Notes under the pieces: generated by a model
Seen by the model: the letters and a program-made list of their open reading frames with translations, nothing else
Told to the model about the DNA's origin: nothing
The model's database searches: none
Made by a program: the position numbers and the translations under genes
Shown: positions 53,285-61,944 of the stretch, piece by piece
How positions within the stretch are numbered: the stretch's first letter is position 1
How the letters are laid out: the number at the start of each line of letters is the position of its first letter
Source of the DNA: Candidatus Gastranaerophilales bacterium
GTDB lineage: Bacteria > Cyanobacteriota > Vampirovibrionia > Gastranaerophilales > Gastranaerophilaceae
Assembly (NCBI GenBank): GCA_944324305.1
Contig: CALUVV010000009.1
Span: 1 to 64,000, forward strand
Direction of reading: 5' to 3'
DNA length: 64,000 nucleotides

Positions 53285-55750
53285 ATGCAAGTATCATTAA
53301 ACTGGTTAAACGAATTTGTTGATTTATCTGATATAGAAGTTGAAAGAATTGCTCACGAACTTACTATGAGCGGTTTGGAAGTTGAAGCTGTAGAAGAATT
53401 AAAGCCGAAATTTACCAATATAAAAACCGTTAAAATAGAAAAAATTGATAATCATCCGAATTCGGACAGACTTCATCTTGTAACCGTAAATACAGGAGAA
53501 GGATTAAAAACAGTTGTTTGCGGCGCTCAAAATATTGCGGAAGGTCAGATTGTTCCTTACGCATCAGTAGGTTCGCAGGTATTGGACAGAAAAACCGGTG
53601 AAATGTTTACTTTAACCCCCGCAGTTATCAGAGGAGTGGAATCTCAAGGGATGCTTTGTTCCGCAGATGAACTCGGTGTTTCAGAACGCGGTTATCAGGA
53701 AGAAGACGGAATTTTAATCCTTAACAGGATTTTTCCTGATGTAAAAATAGGTGAAAATGCTGAAGATGTTTTAGGATTTGACAAAGATTATATCTTGAAT
53801 GTTGCGCCTACTGCAAACAGAGGCGACCAGATGTCTGTTATCGGTGTTGCAAGAGAATTAAGCGCAATTTTCGATAAACCTCTTAAATTTTCTCCGCTCG
53901 AATGCACAAGAGATTTGTCAACTGACAGCTTTAAAGTCGAAATTATTGATAATGACGTATGTAAATATTATTCGCTCGGCATTTTGAAAAATATTAAAAT
54001 TAAGCCGTCGCCTGACTGGATGCAAAAAAGACTTATTGCATCAGGTGTTCGCGCTATTAATAACGTAGTTGATATTACAAATTATGTAATGCTTGAGTAT
54101 GGAACTCCTTTTCACGCGTTTGATGCAGATAAATTGGACGGATACTTGTGCGTAAGACGTGCAAAAGAAGGTGAAAAAATTGTTACTCTCGACAGTGTGG
54201 AAAGAGAATTGACAACCGACAGCGTACTTATTGCCGATAAAGATAAAGGTGTTTGCCTTGCCGGTGTTTTCGGCGGTGAAAATTCCGAAATTGACGATAA
54301 CACAAAAAACATAGCATTGGAAGCTGCATATTTTACTCCCGCAAGCAACAGAAAATCCGCAAGAAGCGTCGGTTACCGCTCTGAAGCCTGCGCAAGGTTC
54401 GAACGCGGAATAGATATTGAAGCAATAAAACCTGCTTTAATGCGTGCAATGCAATTGATGACCGAACTTGCGGATGCGGAAATCGAAGGAGTTGTGGAAG
54501 CAGGTAAAAATGAACTTGAACCGATAGAAATTACTCTGAGATACGCTCAAATTAAAAGAATGCTGGGATGTGAAATTGCTCCTCAAAAATGTGTTTCTAT
54601 ACTTGAAAAACTCGGGTTCAAAAAATTGGGCGGAAATGATGCTGCTGCAAAATTTTTGGTTCCTTCGTTCAGAGCAGGTGACGTTACAAGAGAAATTGAC
54701 TTAATTGAAGAAATTGCCCGTATTAACGGCTATGACAAAATTACACCGACTTTGCCGCGCAAAAATGAAACCGCTGAAATTTTATTGGAAGAAAAAGTTA
54801 TTAAAAAAGTTAATGAACTTATGCTTTCATCAGGGCTGAACGAAATTATCACAACTTCATTAATCGGCAAGCCGCTGCTTGATAAATATATGCAGACTTA
54901 TGATGACGCTAAGGCTGTTAAAGTTTTAAATTCGGCAAGCGAAGAGTCTGCAATGCTCAGGCAGGGTATGGCGGCAAGTGTTTTAAACTGTTTGAAATAT
55001 AATTACGATAACGGTCAAAAGACTTTCTGGGCGTATGAAACCGGTAAAACTTATACAATTGTCAGCCCTGCGGATGAAAAATCATCAGGAGTAAAAGAAA
55101 CAAGAGTTCTTGCAGGTGTTTTGACAGGTGAAACCGAAAATTCCAAATGGCAGGTTAAAACTCAAACCGATTTTTATACTGTTAAAGGTATTATTGAACA
55201 ACTCTTTGATGAACTCGGGGTTGCTAAAAGGATTAAGTTAACACCTTGTGAAGATGTTGATTATATGCATCCTTACAGAAGCGCAAAAGTAAATGTGCTA
55301 GGCAAAAATCTTACACCTATCGGTTATTTCGGACAAATTCATCCGCTTTTAAAAGATAAGATGAAAATTAAAGGACAGGATGTTTTCATGTTTGAAATTA
55401 ATCTGGATGAAATAATTTCTATTGTTAAAGAACACACTGCAAGATATAAAAAACTTCCGCAATTCCCTGAAGTCCGCCGTGACCTGGCATTTGTAATCAA
55501 CGAAGAAGTTAGCTTTGATGATATTCAAAAAGTTATTAAAGGAGCTGTTCAGCAAAATATATTTAAAGGAAGCGAAGTTTTTGACGTTTATCAGGGCGAA
55601 AATATTGAAAAAGGCTGTAAAAGTCTTGCTTTTCGTATAAAAATGCAGGATGAAAATGCTACATTGACTGATGAAATTATCGAACGGCAGATGAATAATG
55701 TTCGTGCAAAACTTCAGAAGGCTTATGCTGAAATTTCATTCAGAGAATGA
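53285..55750 (+). CDS. pheT: Phenylalanine-tRNA ligase beta subunit
   Basis: 821 residues, full length: an N-terminal tRNA-binding (EMAP-like) domain, B3/B4 editing domain, B5 domain, catalytic-like core and C-terminal anticodon-binding FDX-ACB domain (FPEVRRDLAFVINEEVSF). The phrase INNVVDITNYVMLEYGTPFHAFD is diagnostic. It pairs with PheS, whose gene is not in the window, so pheS and pheT are separated here. Confidence 0.96.
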   Translation: MQVSLNWLNEFVDLSDIEVERIAHELTMSGLEVEAVEELKPKFTNIKTVKIEKIDNHPNSDRLHLVTVNTGEGLKTVVCGAQNIAEGQIVPYASVGSQVLDRKTGEMFTLTPAVIRGVESQGMLCSADELGVSERGYQEEDGILILNRIFPDVKIGENAEDVLGFDKDYILNVAPTANRGDQMSVIGVARELSAIFDKPLKFSPLECTRDLSTDSFKVEIIDNDVCKYYSLGILKNIKIKPSPDWMQKRLIASGVRAINNVVDITNYVMLEYGTPFHAFDADKLDGYLCVRRAKEGEKIVTLDSVERELTTDSVLIADKDKGVCLAGVFGGENSEIDDNTKNIALEAAYFTPASNRKSARSVGYRSEACARFERGIDIEAIKPALMRAMQLMTELADAEIEGVVEAGKNELEPIEITLRYAQIKRMLGCEIAPQKCVSILEKLGFKKLGGNDAAAKFLVPSFRAGDVTREIDLIEEIARINGYDKITPTLPRKNETAEILLEEKVIKKVNELMLSSGLNEIITTSLIGKPLLDKYMQTYDDAKAVKVLNSASEESAMLRQGMAASVLNCLKYNYDNGQKTFWAYETGKTYTIVSPADEKSSGVKETRVLAGVLTGETENSKWQVKTQTDFYTVKGIIEQLFDELGVAKRIKLTPCEDVDYMHPYRSAKVNVLGKNLTPIGYFGQIHPLLKDKMKIKGQDVFMFEINLDEIISIVKEHTARYKKLPQFPEVRRDLAFVINEEVSFDDIQKVIKGAVQQNIFKGSEVFDVYQGENIEKGCKSLAFRIKMQDENATLTDEIIERQMNNVRAKLQKAYAEISFRE

Positions 55751-55777
55751 TTTTTTCTTCAAAAGGGGAAATAATTT

Positions 55778-56422
55778 ATGAAAAAACTTTTCTTAATATT
55801 AGCTGTAATGTTACTTATGCCTGTGCAGGGCTTCTGTGATAATGTTGTTCCGCAGTATGTCAGCATTGAACAGACAAATACATTAGGGCTTTATCAGGCA
55901 CCGAGTGAGATTGTTCTGTACAAGGAGCCGACGCAAACTGCTAATATTGTTCACAGTATAAGCTGGATAGGTGAAAAGATTTTTCCCGAAAGCGTTAAAG
56001 CTAAAGATTTATTTGTAGTCTTTGTCCCGTCAAAAAATTTGGGCTTGCTGGCCGTAACCGATGAAACAGAAGATTGGGTTCAGGTGATTTATAACAATTC
56101 AACAGGAGCTAAAGGCTGGATAAAAAAAGATGACCCGTACAGATTTATGAGCTGGATAATGTTTTATAATATGTACGGAAAAAAATACGGTTTGACGCTT
56201 TTGAAAGAAGCTCCTGCAGAAGCGAAAGATTTGCATACCTCTACTGATGACAAATCACAAATTGTCGGTACTATTAATATGCCTCAAAAGATTAATTTAA
56301 ACGTTATGCGCGGGAATTGGGCACTTGTCAGCGTGATGGATATAGACAGAGTGCCTAAGACCGGTTATGTAAGATGGCGTTCTGATAACGGGGTGAAATA
56401 CTATTTCCCTGCAATAAAATAG
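55778..56422 (+). CDS. Exported protein with SH3-like segments
   Basis: 214 residues with signal peptide MKKLFLILAVMLLMPVQGFC. Two SH3b-like stretches: LYKEPTQTANIV...DWVQVIYNNSTGAKGWIKKDD and DLHTSTDDKSQIVGTIN...NWALVSVMDIDRVPKTGYVRWR. Bacterial SH3 domains often bind cell-wall peptides. It lies 27 nt after pheT, with AAAAGGGGA as ribosome site, and converges on the second frameshifted pilin with no gap. Confidence 0.65.
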   Translation: MKKLFLILAVMLLMPVQGFCDNVVPQYVSIEQTNTLGLYQAPSEIVLYKEPTQTANIVHSISWIGEKIFPESVKAKDLFVVFVPSKNLGLLAVTDETEDWVQVIYNNSTGAKGWIKKDDPYRFMSWIMFYNMYGKKYGLTLLKEAPAEAKDLHTSTDDKSQIVGTINMPQKINLNVMRGNWALVSVMDIDRVPKTGYVRWRSDNGVKYYFPAIK

Positions 56423-57198
56423 TTAATATTTACCGGCTGAATATCTTTCGTAATTCAGTTTTCCTGTTCTCATAGTGTCATATAAACCTCCGTATCCCGA
56501 GTGCTGATCTAATTTCCCCGGAGTAACGGCAAAACTGTAGCAGTCATACCCGTATTGATTTCTGCCTTTCTTCGGACCGTTTATATCAAAAAATATTTCG
56601 GCACAATGCTGTGCAGTATAGTACTCGGGGACAGGTTTCCCATCTACTAAATTAGTGTAATTCCCGTTTTCATCTTTTTCATAGCGTGCATATGTAGTTT
56701 CGCAATTTCCTTTCCAGCTTCTTTTTCCAAACCATATTAATGTCCCGTCATTTAATATGACCCTGTCCGAATTTACAGTTGTTATTTTAACATTTCCGTA
56801 ACCATCATTTGTACGAGTTTTCGGCATTACTTTATATGTACCTCCGCAGCCTTTTGAAGCGGAAGAACATTTTTCTATTACATTCAAATACTTAGTAAAG
56901 CCCTCTAATTGTTCCATAGCTGATAAATCCGGATTAAATTGTTCGGCATAATCTGACGTACCAAGCTCTGCTTTTCTTAAATCAATGGCGTTAGCAAGCT
57001 CCGAGTATGTGCGCTTTAGTTTGTTTACCATAACCATTTCATCATATTTGGCAATTAATCCCGGTATGGTTAAAGCTGCTGTTACCCCGATTACACCCAG
57101 TGTTATTAAAACTTCCGCAAGAGTAAATGCATTTGAAAATGTTGTTACATCGCTGTTTTTTCGGGGGGGGGGCAGTTCAATGCTTTAATATAATTCAT
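56423..57198 (-). CDS. Type IV pilin-like protein, out of frame at a C10 tract (likely phase-variable)
   Basis: The ATG at 57198 has a GAGGAG site. Translation reads MNYIKALNC, passes ten C and stops 17 codons in. In another frame the sequence continues SNAFTLAEVLITLGVIGVTAALTIPG, a prepilin helix with Glu5, then a ~200-residue head with several Cys and FFDINGPKKGRNQYGYDCYSF near the end. A tract of 8 or 11 C would restore one frame of about 258-259 residues. The Gly-coding tract at 29364 and this Pro-coding tract are at the same place in the protein. Phase variation in the off state is the leading reading; sequencing error and decay are the alternatives. Confidence 0.75.
57163..57172. repeat. 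Poly-G/C tract (10 bp) in the second pilin leader
   Basis: Ten G on the plus strand, which is ten C in the coding strand, starting 26 nt after the A of the ATG. In-frame lengths are 8 and 11, as for the first tract. Confidence 0.95.
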
Positions 57199-57289
57199 TT
57201 TTAGCTCCTCTTACTTAAATAATATAAAATTATTATTTACTATTTTCCCTTTTTTGTCAACGTCTATCTTTACAATCTGAAAAAAATAC

Positions 57290-57318
57290 TCGACAATAAT
57301 TTGTGTTTATTGTAGTAT
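57290..57318 (+). promoter_or_regulatory. Promoter of the rplI-methyltransferase-cooC-folD operon
   Basis: TCGACA (57290-57295), 17-nt spacer, TAGTAT (57313-57318), about 40 nt before rplI. Each hexamer has one or two mismatches to consensus. Confidence 0.45.
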
Positions 57319-57358
57319 AGGCTTACTTGCGAGATATAAATAGAAAAGGAGATATAAA

Positions 57359-57859
57359 ATGCAGGTTATATTAAAAAAAGATGTTCAAAACCTCGGCGAA
57401 GCAGGCGATATCGTTAATGTTAAAGACGGTTACGCAAGAAACTTTTTGCTTCCCCAATCAGTAGCGGAAGTGGCTACTAAAGGTGCTTTGGAAAACAGAG
57501 AAAAGAATTTGGCAAGAATTAAAGCTAAACAGGAAAAATTACACGCTGAAGCTTTAGAAACAGCTAAGAAAATCGAAGAGTTCGGCAAACTTGAACTTTC
57601 TGCAAAAGCAGGCGAATCAGGTAAATTGTTCGGTACTATCACTACTAAAAAATTAACAGAAGAATTACAAAATAAATCAGGTATCGAAGTTGACAGAAAA
57701 AATGTTTCTTTGAACGCTCCGATTAACAAAGTCGGTGAATACACAATGTTAATTAAATTAACTTCTAAAGTTAAATGTGAATTGGCAGTTGTTGTAACAG
57801 CTTCCGAAGTTCTTAAAGAATCTGTTGAAGAAGAAGCGGTTGAAGAAACTGAAGAATAG
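57359..57859 (+). CDS. rplI: Ribosomal protein L9
   Basis: 166 residues: MQVILKKDVQNLGEAGDIVNVKDGYARNFLLPQ is the L9 N-terminal domain, followed by a long helix and the C-terminal rRNA-binding domain, with an extra acidic tail (ESVEEEAVEETEE). It binds 23S rRNA. The GGAGATATAA site precedes the ATG. It is followed after 6 nt by the MetE-core gene, so the latter is expressed with ribosomal protein mRNA. Confidence 0.96.
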   Translation: MQVILKKDVQNLGEAGDIVNVKDGYARNFLLPQSVAEVATKGALENREKNLARIKAKQEKLHAEALETAKKIEEFGKLELSAKAGESGKLFGTITTKKLTEELQNKSGIEVDRKNVSLNAPINKVGEYTMLIKLTSKVKCELAVVVTASEVLKESVEEEAVEETEE

Positions 57860-57865
57860 GTGCAA

Positions 57866-58945
57866 ATGGCTGAAAATTCTAAATTGACACTTGAATGCTT
57901 AGCAATAGGTTCTTTACCTCATATCAATTTAGAAAATGCAATGGAACTCGTTAAAAAAGATTTTAACAAAATTCCGTTTTGGCCTCAGCTTACTAAGATT
58001 AATAAAAACGAAGACATGATTTTTCAATTTTTGGAAAATATGCCTTCGTTTTTTATTGACAAAGATACAGGCAAAACTTATCTTGAGACGGAAAGCGATA
58101 AGTTTTTCGAAGATATAGAGCAGTTTTTTGCGGATTATGAGGAAATCACGTCCGATATTACTTGTGAAGCCCTGGATAAATATGCAATAAATTATTCCTG
58201 TGCATTTCCGGAATTCATAAAAATCGTTAAAAATACAAAACCTGTTTATGCAAAAGGACAAATTGTCGGACCTTTTACTCTTTCAACAACTCTTGTTGAT
58301 AAATCAGGCAAATGTGCTTTTTATGATGAAACCTTGAAAGAAATTATTATAAAAACGCTTACATTAAAGGCCTTATGGCAGATTAGAGAGATTAAGAAAG
58401 CCTGCCCTGATACAGTCCCGATAATTTTTATTGATGAACCGTCGATTTCACAGCTGGGAACTTCCGCTTATATTACGATTTCATCTGACGAAGTTACGGA
58501 GATGATAAAAGAAATCTCGGATTTTATAAAGGCAAACGGAGCTTTAAGTGCAATTCACTGCTGCGGCAAATGCGACTGGAATATGCCTGTAAATGCGGGT
58601 GTTGATATTATTAATCTTGATGCATATACATTTGCACAAAATTTAAGTCTTTTTAGCAAAGAATTGGAAGAATTTCTTAAAGCAGGCGGTAAAATTGCGT
58701 GGGGAGTTGTTCCGACACTTCATCCGGAAGTTTTGGAGAAGGCAGATTTAAGTTCTATGATTTCTGTTTTTGATAAAGCTGTTAAGTATTTGACGGAAAA
58801 AGGTATTGATGAGAAAATTATTATTGAAAATTCTCTTGTTACACCTTCTTGCGGTGCAGGGGGCTTGAGTGAAGAACTGGCTCAAAAGGCGATGGATTTG
58901 ACGAGAAAGCTATCAGAGAGTTTGAGAGAAAGGTATAAAGTTTGA
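57866..58945 (+). CDS. mesB: MetE-core/UroD-fold methyltransferase, likely folate-independent methionine synthase (MesB-like)
   Basis: 359 residues from ATG 57866 (AGGTG just upstream). It has the fold of the C-terminal half of cobalamin-independent methionine synthase and lacks the folate-binding N-terminal half. GSLPH near residue 15, IPFWPQL (about 36-42), IFIDEPSISQLG, the zinc-site pattern H231-x-C233 with D252 as possible ligand, and TPSCGAGGL with C329 match the MetE core. MesB proteins take methyl groups from CFeSP, and both CFeSP subunits are encoded at 5.9-7.7 kb. Co-transcription with cooC and folD fits one-carbon metabolism. Other methylcorrinoid-using methyltransferases cannot be excluded, so the symbol is provisional. 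Confidence 0.7.
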   Translation: MAENSKLTLECLAIGSLPHINLENAMELVKKDFNKIPFWPQLTKINKNEDMIFQFLENMPSFFIDKDTGKTYLETESDKFFEDIEQFFADYEEITSDITCEALDKYAINYSCAFPEFIKIVKNTKPVYAKGQIVGPFTLSTTLVDKSGKCAFYDETLKEIIIKTLTLKALWQIREIKKACPDTVPIIFIDEPSISQLGTSAYITISSDEVTEMIKEISDFIKANGALSAIHCCGKCDWNMPVNAGVDIINLDAYTFAQNLSLFSKELEEFLKAGGKIAWGVVPTLHPEVLEKADLSSMISVFDKAVKYLTEKGIDEKIIIENSLVTPSCGAGGLSEELAQKAMDLTRKLSESLRERYKV

Positions 58946-59694
58946 CTTTTAAATTAGCAATAACAGGAAAAAGCGGAAGCGGAAAAACTACTGTTACAAA
59001 GGCATTTTTAAGAATTTTTCAGGAATACTTCCCTGAAAAATCAATTCTCTTGTTCGATAATGATTTGACAAGCGAGTTAGCTCATAGTTTCGGGCTTGAT
59101 ATTCGAAATACGATTTACGGTATCAGAAGCGGAAAGCATGAATATAAAACAGGTATTCCCGAAGGCATGTCAAAACAGGAATTTGTCGAATGGGCAATGG
59201 AAGATATTGTTGTTTCACTTGATGAAAACGTAGATATTATTGTTTCATGGTTTGTGGGCTCCAAAGACTGCCGCTGCCCTATTACGGGACAGATTAATGA
59301 TGCTGTTCTTAAGCTTATAGAAAGATACGATATTGTAATTTTCGACTGTGAATTTGATTTGAAATACTTAAATCAGCTTGTGGATACGGATATTGATACA
59401 ACGATTATTGTCGCAAACCCGACTGATGAAAGTGCTCATCTTGCAAAACGTATAGAAGAATTCAGTGCGAAATATGCTGCGGGAAATCAACTCGGTGTTG
59501 TAATAAATAAGGTTGATAATACAAATTTGCCTTCGGTTTATGAGCTTTTAAAACGTTTTGACCTTGACGTGCTCGGCGTAATTCCCGTTGATAATGAACT
59601 TAAATTTCATCCGATGGAAAGAGATTCTAAAATCATTCAGGATGCAATTAAACAGTTTTATTTCAGATTAAATCTTCCGCAGGTCAGAGAGTAG
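58942..59694 (+). CDS. cooC: CooC-like nickel/metal-binding P-loop ATPase
   Basis: 250 residues. A deviant Walker A GKSGSGKTT (residues 9-17) with the signature Lys replaces the usual GKGGVGKTT. The metal-binding CxC motif of CooC is present (C110-R-C112). The SIMIBI-class fold continues with IVIFDCEFDLKYLNQLVDTDIDTTIIVANPTDES and GVVINKVDN. CooC loads nickel into carbon monoxide dehydrogenase. No CODH gene is in the window, so it may serve a distant CODH/ACS or a different metal site. TTG start overlapping the previous stop. Confidence 0.8.
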   Translation: MTFKLAITGKSGSGKTTVTKAFLRIFQEYFPEKSILLFDNDLTSELAHSFGLDIRNTIYGIRSGKHEYKTGIPEGMSKQEFVEWAMEDIVVSLDENVDIIVSWFVGSKDCRCPITGQINDAVLKLIERYDIVIFDCEFDLKYLNQLVDTDIDTTIIVANPTDESAHLAKRIEEFSAKYAAGNQLGVVINKVDNTNLPSVYELLKRFDLDVLGVIPVDNELKFHPMERDSKIIQDAIKQFYFRLNLPQVRE

Positions 59695-59699
59695 GTAAA

Positions 59700-60530
59700 A
59701 TGGCAATAATTTTAGACGGTAAAAAATTAAGAGATAAAATATTCTGTGATTTGAAGGCTAAGCTTGATAAAATGCCTGAGAAACCGACACTTGCTGTTAT
59801 TCTCGCAGGAGATGATCCTGCAAGCCAGATTTACGTGCGAAATAAGAAAAAAACTGCTGAAAATCTCGGAATAAATTCTGTTGTCATAAATTATCCGTCT
59901 GACATTTCACAAAACGAACTTCTGTCAAAGATAGAAGAACTTAATAACGATAACTCAGTAACAGCAATTCTTGTTCAGCTTCCTTTACCGGAACATATTG
60001 ATAAATTTAAAATTATTGATGCAATAAAGCCTGAAAAAGATGTTGACGGATTAACGCCGTATAATATGGGGAAACTCTTTGCAGGTGAAGAGCCTTATGT
60101 CTATCCCTGTACACCAAAAGGAATATTGCTTTTATTAGATGAATATAACATTGAACTTTCCGGTAAACATGCGGTTGTAGTCGGCCGTTCAAATCTTGTG
60201 GGCAAACCTGTAGCTCAAATGCTTCTGCAAAGAAATGCAACAGTCACTATGTGCCACAGCCATACAAAAAATCTCTCCGATATAACAAAAACTGCTGATA
60301 TCATTGTGTCAGCAGTAGGGAAAAATGTTATAGGGGAAAAAATGTTAAAATCTGATTGTGTTGTTATTGATGTCGGTATTTATAGAGACGAGAACGGGAA
60401 AGTTCGCGGCGACGTTAATTTTGAAGAAGTTTCAAAAATCGCCGCATACATTTCACCTGTACCGGGCGGTGTAGGCCCGATGACGATTGCATCATTAATG
60501 CTTAATACCGTTGAATTATTTAATAGTTGA
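59700..60530 (+). CDS. folD: Methylenetetrahydrofolate dehydrogenase/cyclohydrolase FolD
   Basis: 276 residues: YVRNKKKTAENLGI (catalytic Tyr-Lys), QLPLPEHI, DVDGLTPYNMGKL, VVGRSNLVGKP (NADP binding) and SPVPGGVGPMTIASLMLNT. It interconverts methylene- and formyl-tetrahydrofolate and is a Wood-Ljungdahl methyl-branch enzyme as well as a general folate enzyme. It lies 5 nt after cooC in the one-carbon operon. Confidence 0.96.
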   Translation: MAIILDGKKLRDKIFCDLKAKLDKMPEKPTLAVILAGDDPASQIYVRNKKKTAENLGINSVVINYPSDISQNELLSKIEELNNDNSVTAILVQLPLPEHIDKFKIIDAIKPEKDVDGLTPYNMGKLFAGEEPYVYPCTPKGILLLLDEYNIELSGKHAVVVGRSNLVGKPVAQMLLQRNATVTMCHSHTKNLSDITKTADIIVSAVGKNVIGEKMLKSDCVVIDVGIYRDENGKVRGDVNFEEVSKIAAYISPVPGGVGPMTIASLMLNTVELFNS

Positions 60531-60586
60531 ACTTTAAGCGGGACGGGGCGTGTGAAAGTTTTGCGGCCCCGATTATGCTTTAGCCG

Positions 60587-60913
60587 TTAACTGCCGATTA
60601 AGTTCAAGCTGCAAGATGTTTTGATGTTATTGTTAACAAGGTTCTTCAAGCTGGAAATTTCGTTTTCCATTAAGCTTATCTGAGAATCTAAGGAATCCTG
60701 CCTTGTTTCCAGATACGACTCTTCCTGCTGTAACGCAATGTAGGTCGGATCATCATCCGGATCAGTGTCATAGTCCTCAAGCTCCTGTGCTCTGTAACCC
60801 ATTTGTTTAGTAATATAGTTTGCTCTGCTCATTACTAATGTTTGTTCGAATTGCAGCTGGCTTTTCTGCAACGTAAATAAATTTTTCTGTGCATCAATTG
60901 CTAAAAAAGTCAT
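60587..60913 (-). CDS. Unassigned coiled-coil protein
   Basis: 108 residues. N-terminal MTFLAIDAQKNLFTLQKSQLQFEQTLVMSRANYI is a long helix, an Asp-rich middle (DYDTDPDDDPTY) follows, then a coiled coil ending KNLVNNNIKTSCSLNL. That end aligns with the end of the 42585 protein (KNIVDKNVESTFKIFS). No signal peptide. It may belong to the same structure or be an export substrate. AGGAGAG site. Confidence 0.55.
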   Translation of the reverse strand: MTFLAIDAQKNLFTLQKSQLQFEQTLVMSRANYITKQMGYRAQELEDYDTDPDDDPTYIALQQEESYLETRQDSLDSQISLMENEISSLKNLVNNNIKTSCSLNLIGS

Positions 60914-61017
60914 CTCGTCTCTCCTTATTTTTTGTTTTTATTCTCTCTTATACATATAAAGTATTTTAAAAAGTTTCGATTTCATAAGTTAGATTTTTCG
61001 TTACAATTGTTAACATT

Positions 61018-61047
61018 AAAAAAGACGGTTTGCTGCAAACCGTCTTT
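61018..61047 (-). terminator. Terminator of the rpoA-rpsI cluster
   Basis: AAAGACGGTTTG-CTG-CAAACCGTCTTT followed on the minus strand by a T-run, about 30 nt after rpsI. Confidence 0.9.
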
Positions 61048-61076
61048 CTGTATATATTTTGATACTTTGTTGAATA

Positions 61077-61472
61077 TTAACGTTTTGAGAATTGGAAACG
61101 TTTTCTTGCACGTTTACGTCCGTATTTTTTACGTTCTTTAACGCGCGGGTCACGTGTTAACAATCCTTCTAAACGTAATACATTTTTGTATTCTTCGTTA
61201 GCTTTTACAAGAGCTCTTGAAATACCATGTCTGATAGCTCCGCATTGTGCAACAACACCGCCGCCGACTGCTTTAACTCTTACATCGTATTTTTCCTGAT
61301 TATCTGTTAATACAAGAGGTCTGTATACTAACATTTCAATTGCAGGTCTGTTACCGATATAGTTTTTTAATGTTTTACCGTTAACAAAAATTCTGCCTTT
61401 ACCTTTAACAAGTTTTACAACCGCAATAGAGGTTTTTCTTCTTCCTGTAGCCATGATTTCCTTATCAGCCAT
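61077..61472 (-). CDS. rpsI: Ribosomal protein S9
   Basis: 131 residues: ATGRRKTSIAVVKLVKGKGRIFVNGK at the start and RDPRVKERKKYGRKRARKRFQFSKR at the end. The long basic tail contacts P-site tRNA. Its ATG overlaps the rplM stop (TAATG). Last gene of the cluster. Confidence 0.97.
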   Translation of the reverse strand: MADKEIMATGRRKTSIAVVKLVKGKGRIFVNGKTLKNYIGNRPAIEMLVYRPLVLTDNQEKYDVRVKAVGGGVVAQCGAIRHGISRALVKANEEYKNVLRLEGLLTRDPRVKERKKYGRKRARKRFQFSKR

Positions 61473-61915
61473 TAGTTGTTACCTCCTTCTTTTTCAAGTA
61501 CGATTGGTTTTTGAGCAGCGTGCGGATGTTCTGATCCGTTATACACTTTTAATTTAGTGAATTGAGTATCTCCTAAAGTATTGTGTTGAAGCATGCCTTT
61601 AACTGCTTTTTCAATTAAACGTCTTGCATCTTTTTCACGTACTTCTTTTACGCTTGCTGATTTTAAACCACCCGGATATCCTGTGTGGTGATAATAAATT
61701 TTATCAGTTTCTTTTTTACCTGAAACCAAAACTTTGTCAGCATTGATTACGATTACGAAATCACCTGTATCAACGTTTGGTGTATATTCAGGTTTATTTT
61801 TTCCTCTTAAAATATTTGCAATTCTGGTAGCCAATCTGCCGAGAATTTCTCCTTCAGCATCAATCAGATACCATTTTCTTTCAACTTCAAGAGGTTTTGC
61901 TGAATATGTTTTCAT
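61472..61915 (-). CDS. rplM: Ribosomal protein L13
   Basis: 147 residues: [59 protein letters not shown] and [31 protein letters not shown]. An early assembly protein of the large subunit. Co-transcribed with rpsI. Confidence 0.97.
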   Translation of the reverse strand: MKTYSAKPLEVERKWYLIDAEGEILGRLATRIANILRGKNKPEYTPNVDTGDFVIVINADKVLVSGKKETDKIYYHHTGYPGGLKSASVKEVREKDARRLIEKAVKGMLQHNTLGDTQFTKLKVYNGSEHPHAAQKPIVLEKEGGNN

Positions 61916-61944
61916 ATTTTTATTTTCCTTCTTTTAGTATTTTA

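Noticed and set aside
29364-57172. The two poly-G runs as mere sequencing errors
   Set aside because: Their exact length can be wrong, but two long G runs at the same place in two pilin genes are not produced by base-calling error. The tract is real even if the off state is not.
57866-58945. Uroporphyrinogen decarboxylase (hemE)
   Set aside because: The fold is shared, but the H-x-C ... C zinc pattern and the TPSCGAGGL ending are those of MetE-type methyltransferases, and HemE substrate residues are not visible.
60540-60575. CGGGGC...GCCCCG as terminator of folD
   Set aside because: The loop is long and no T-run follows; it may fold but cannot be called a terminator.
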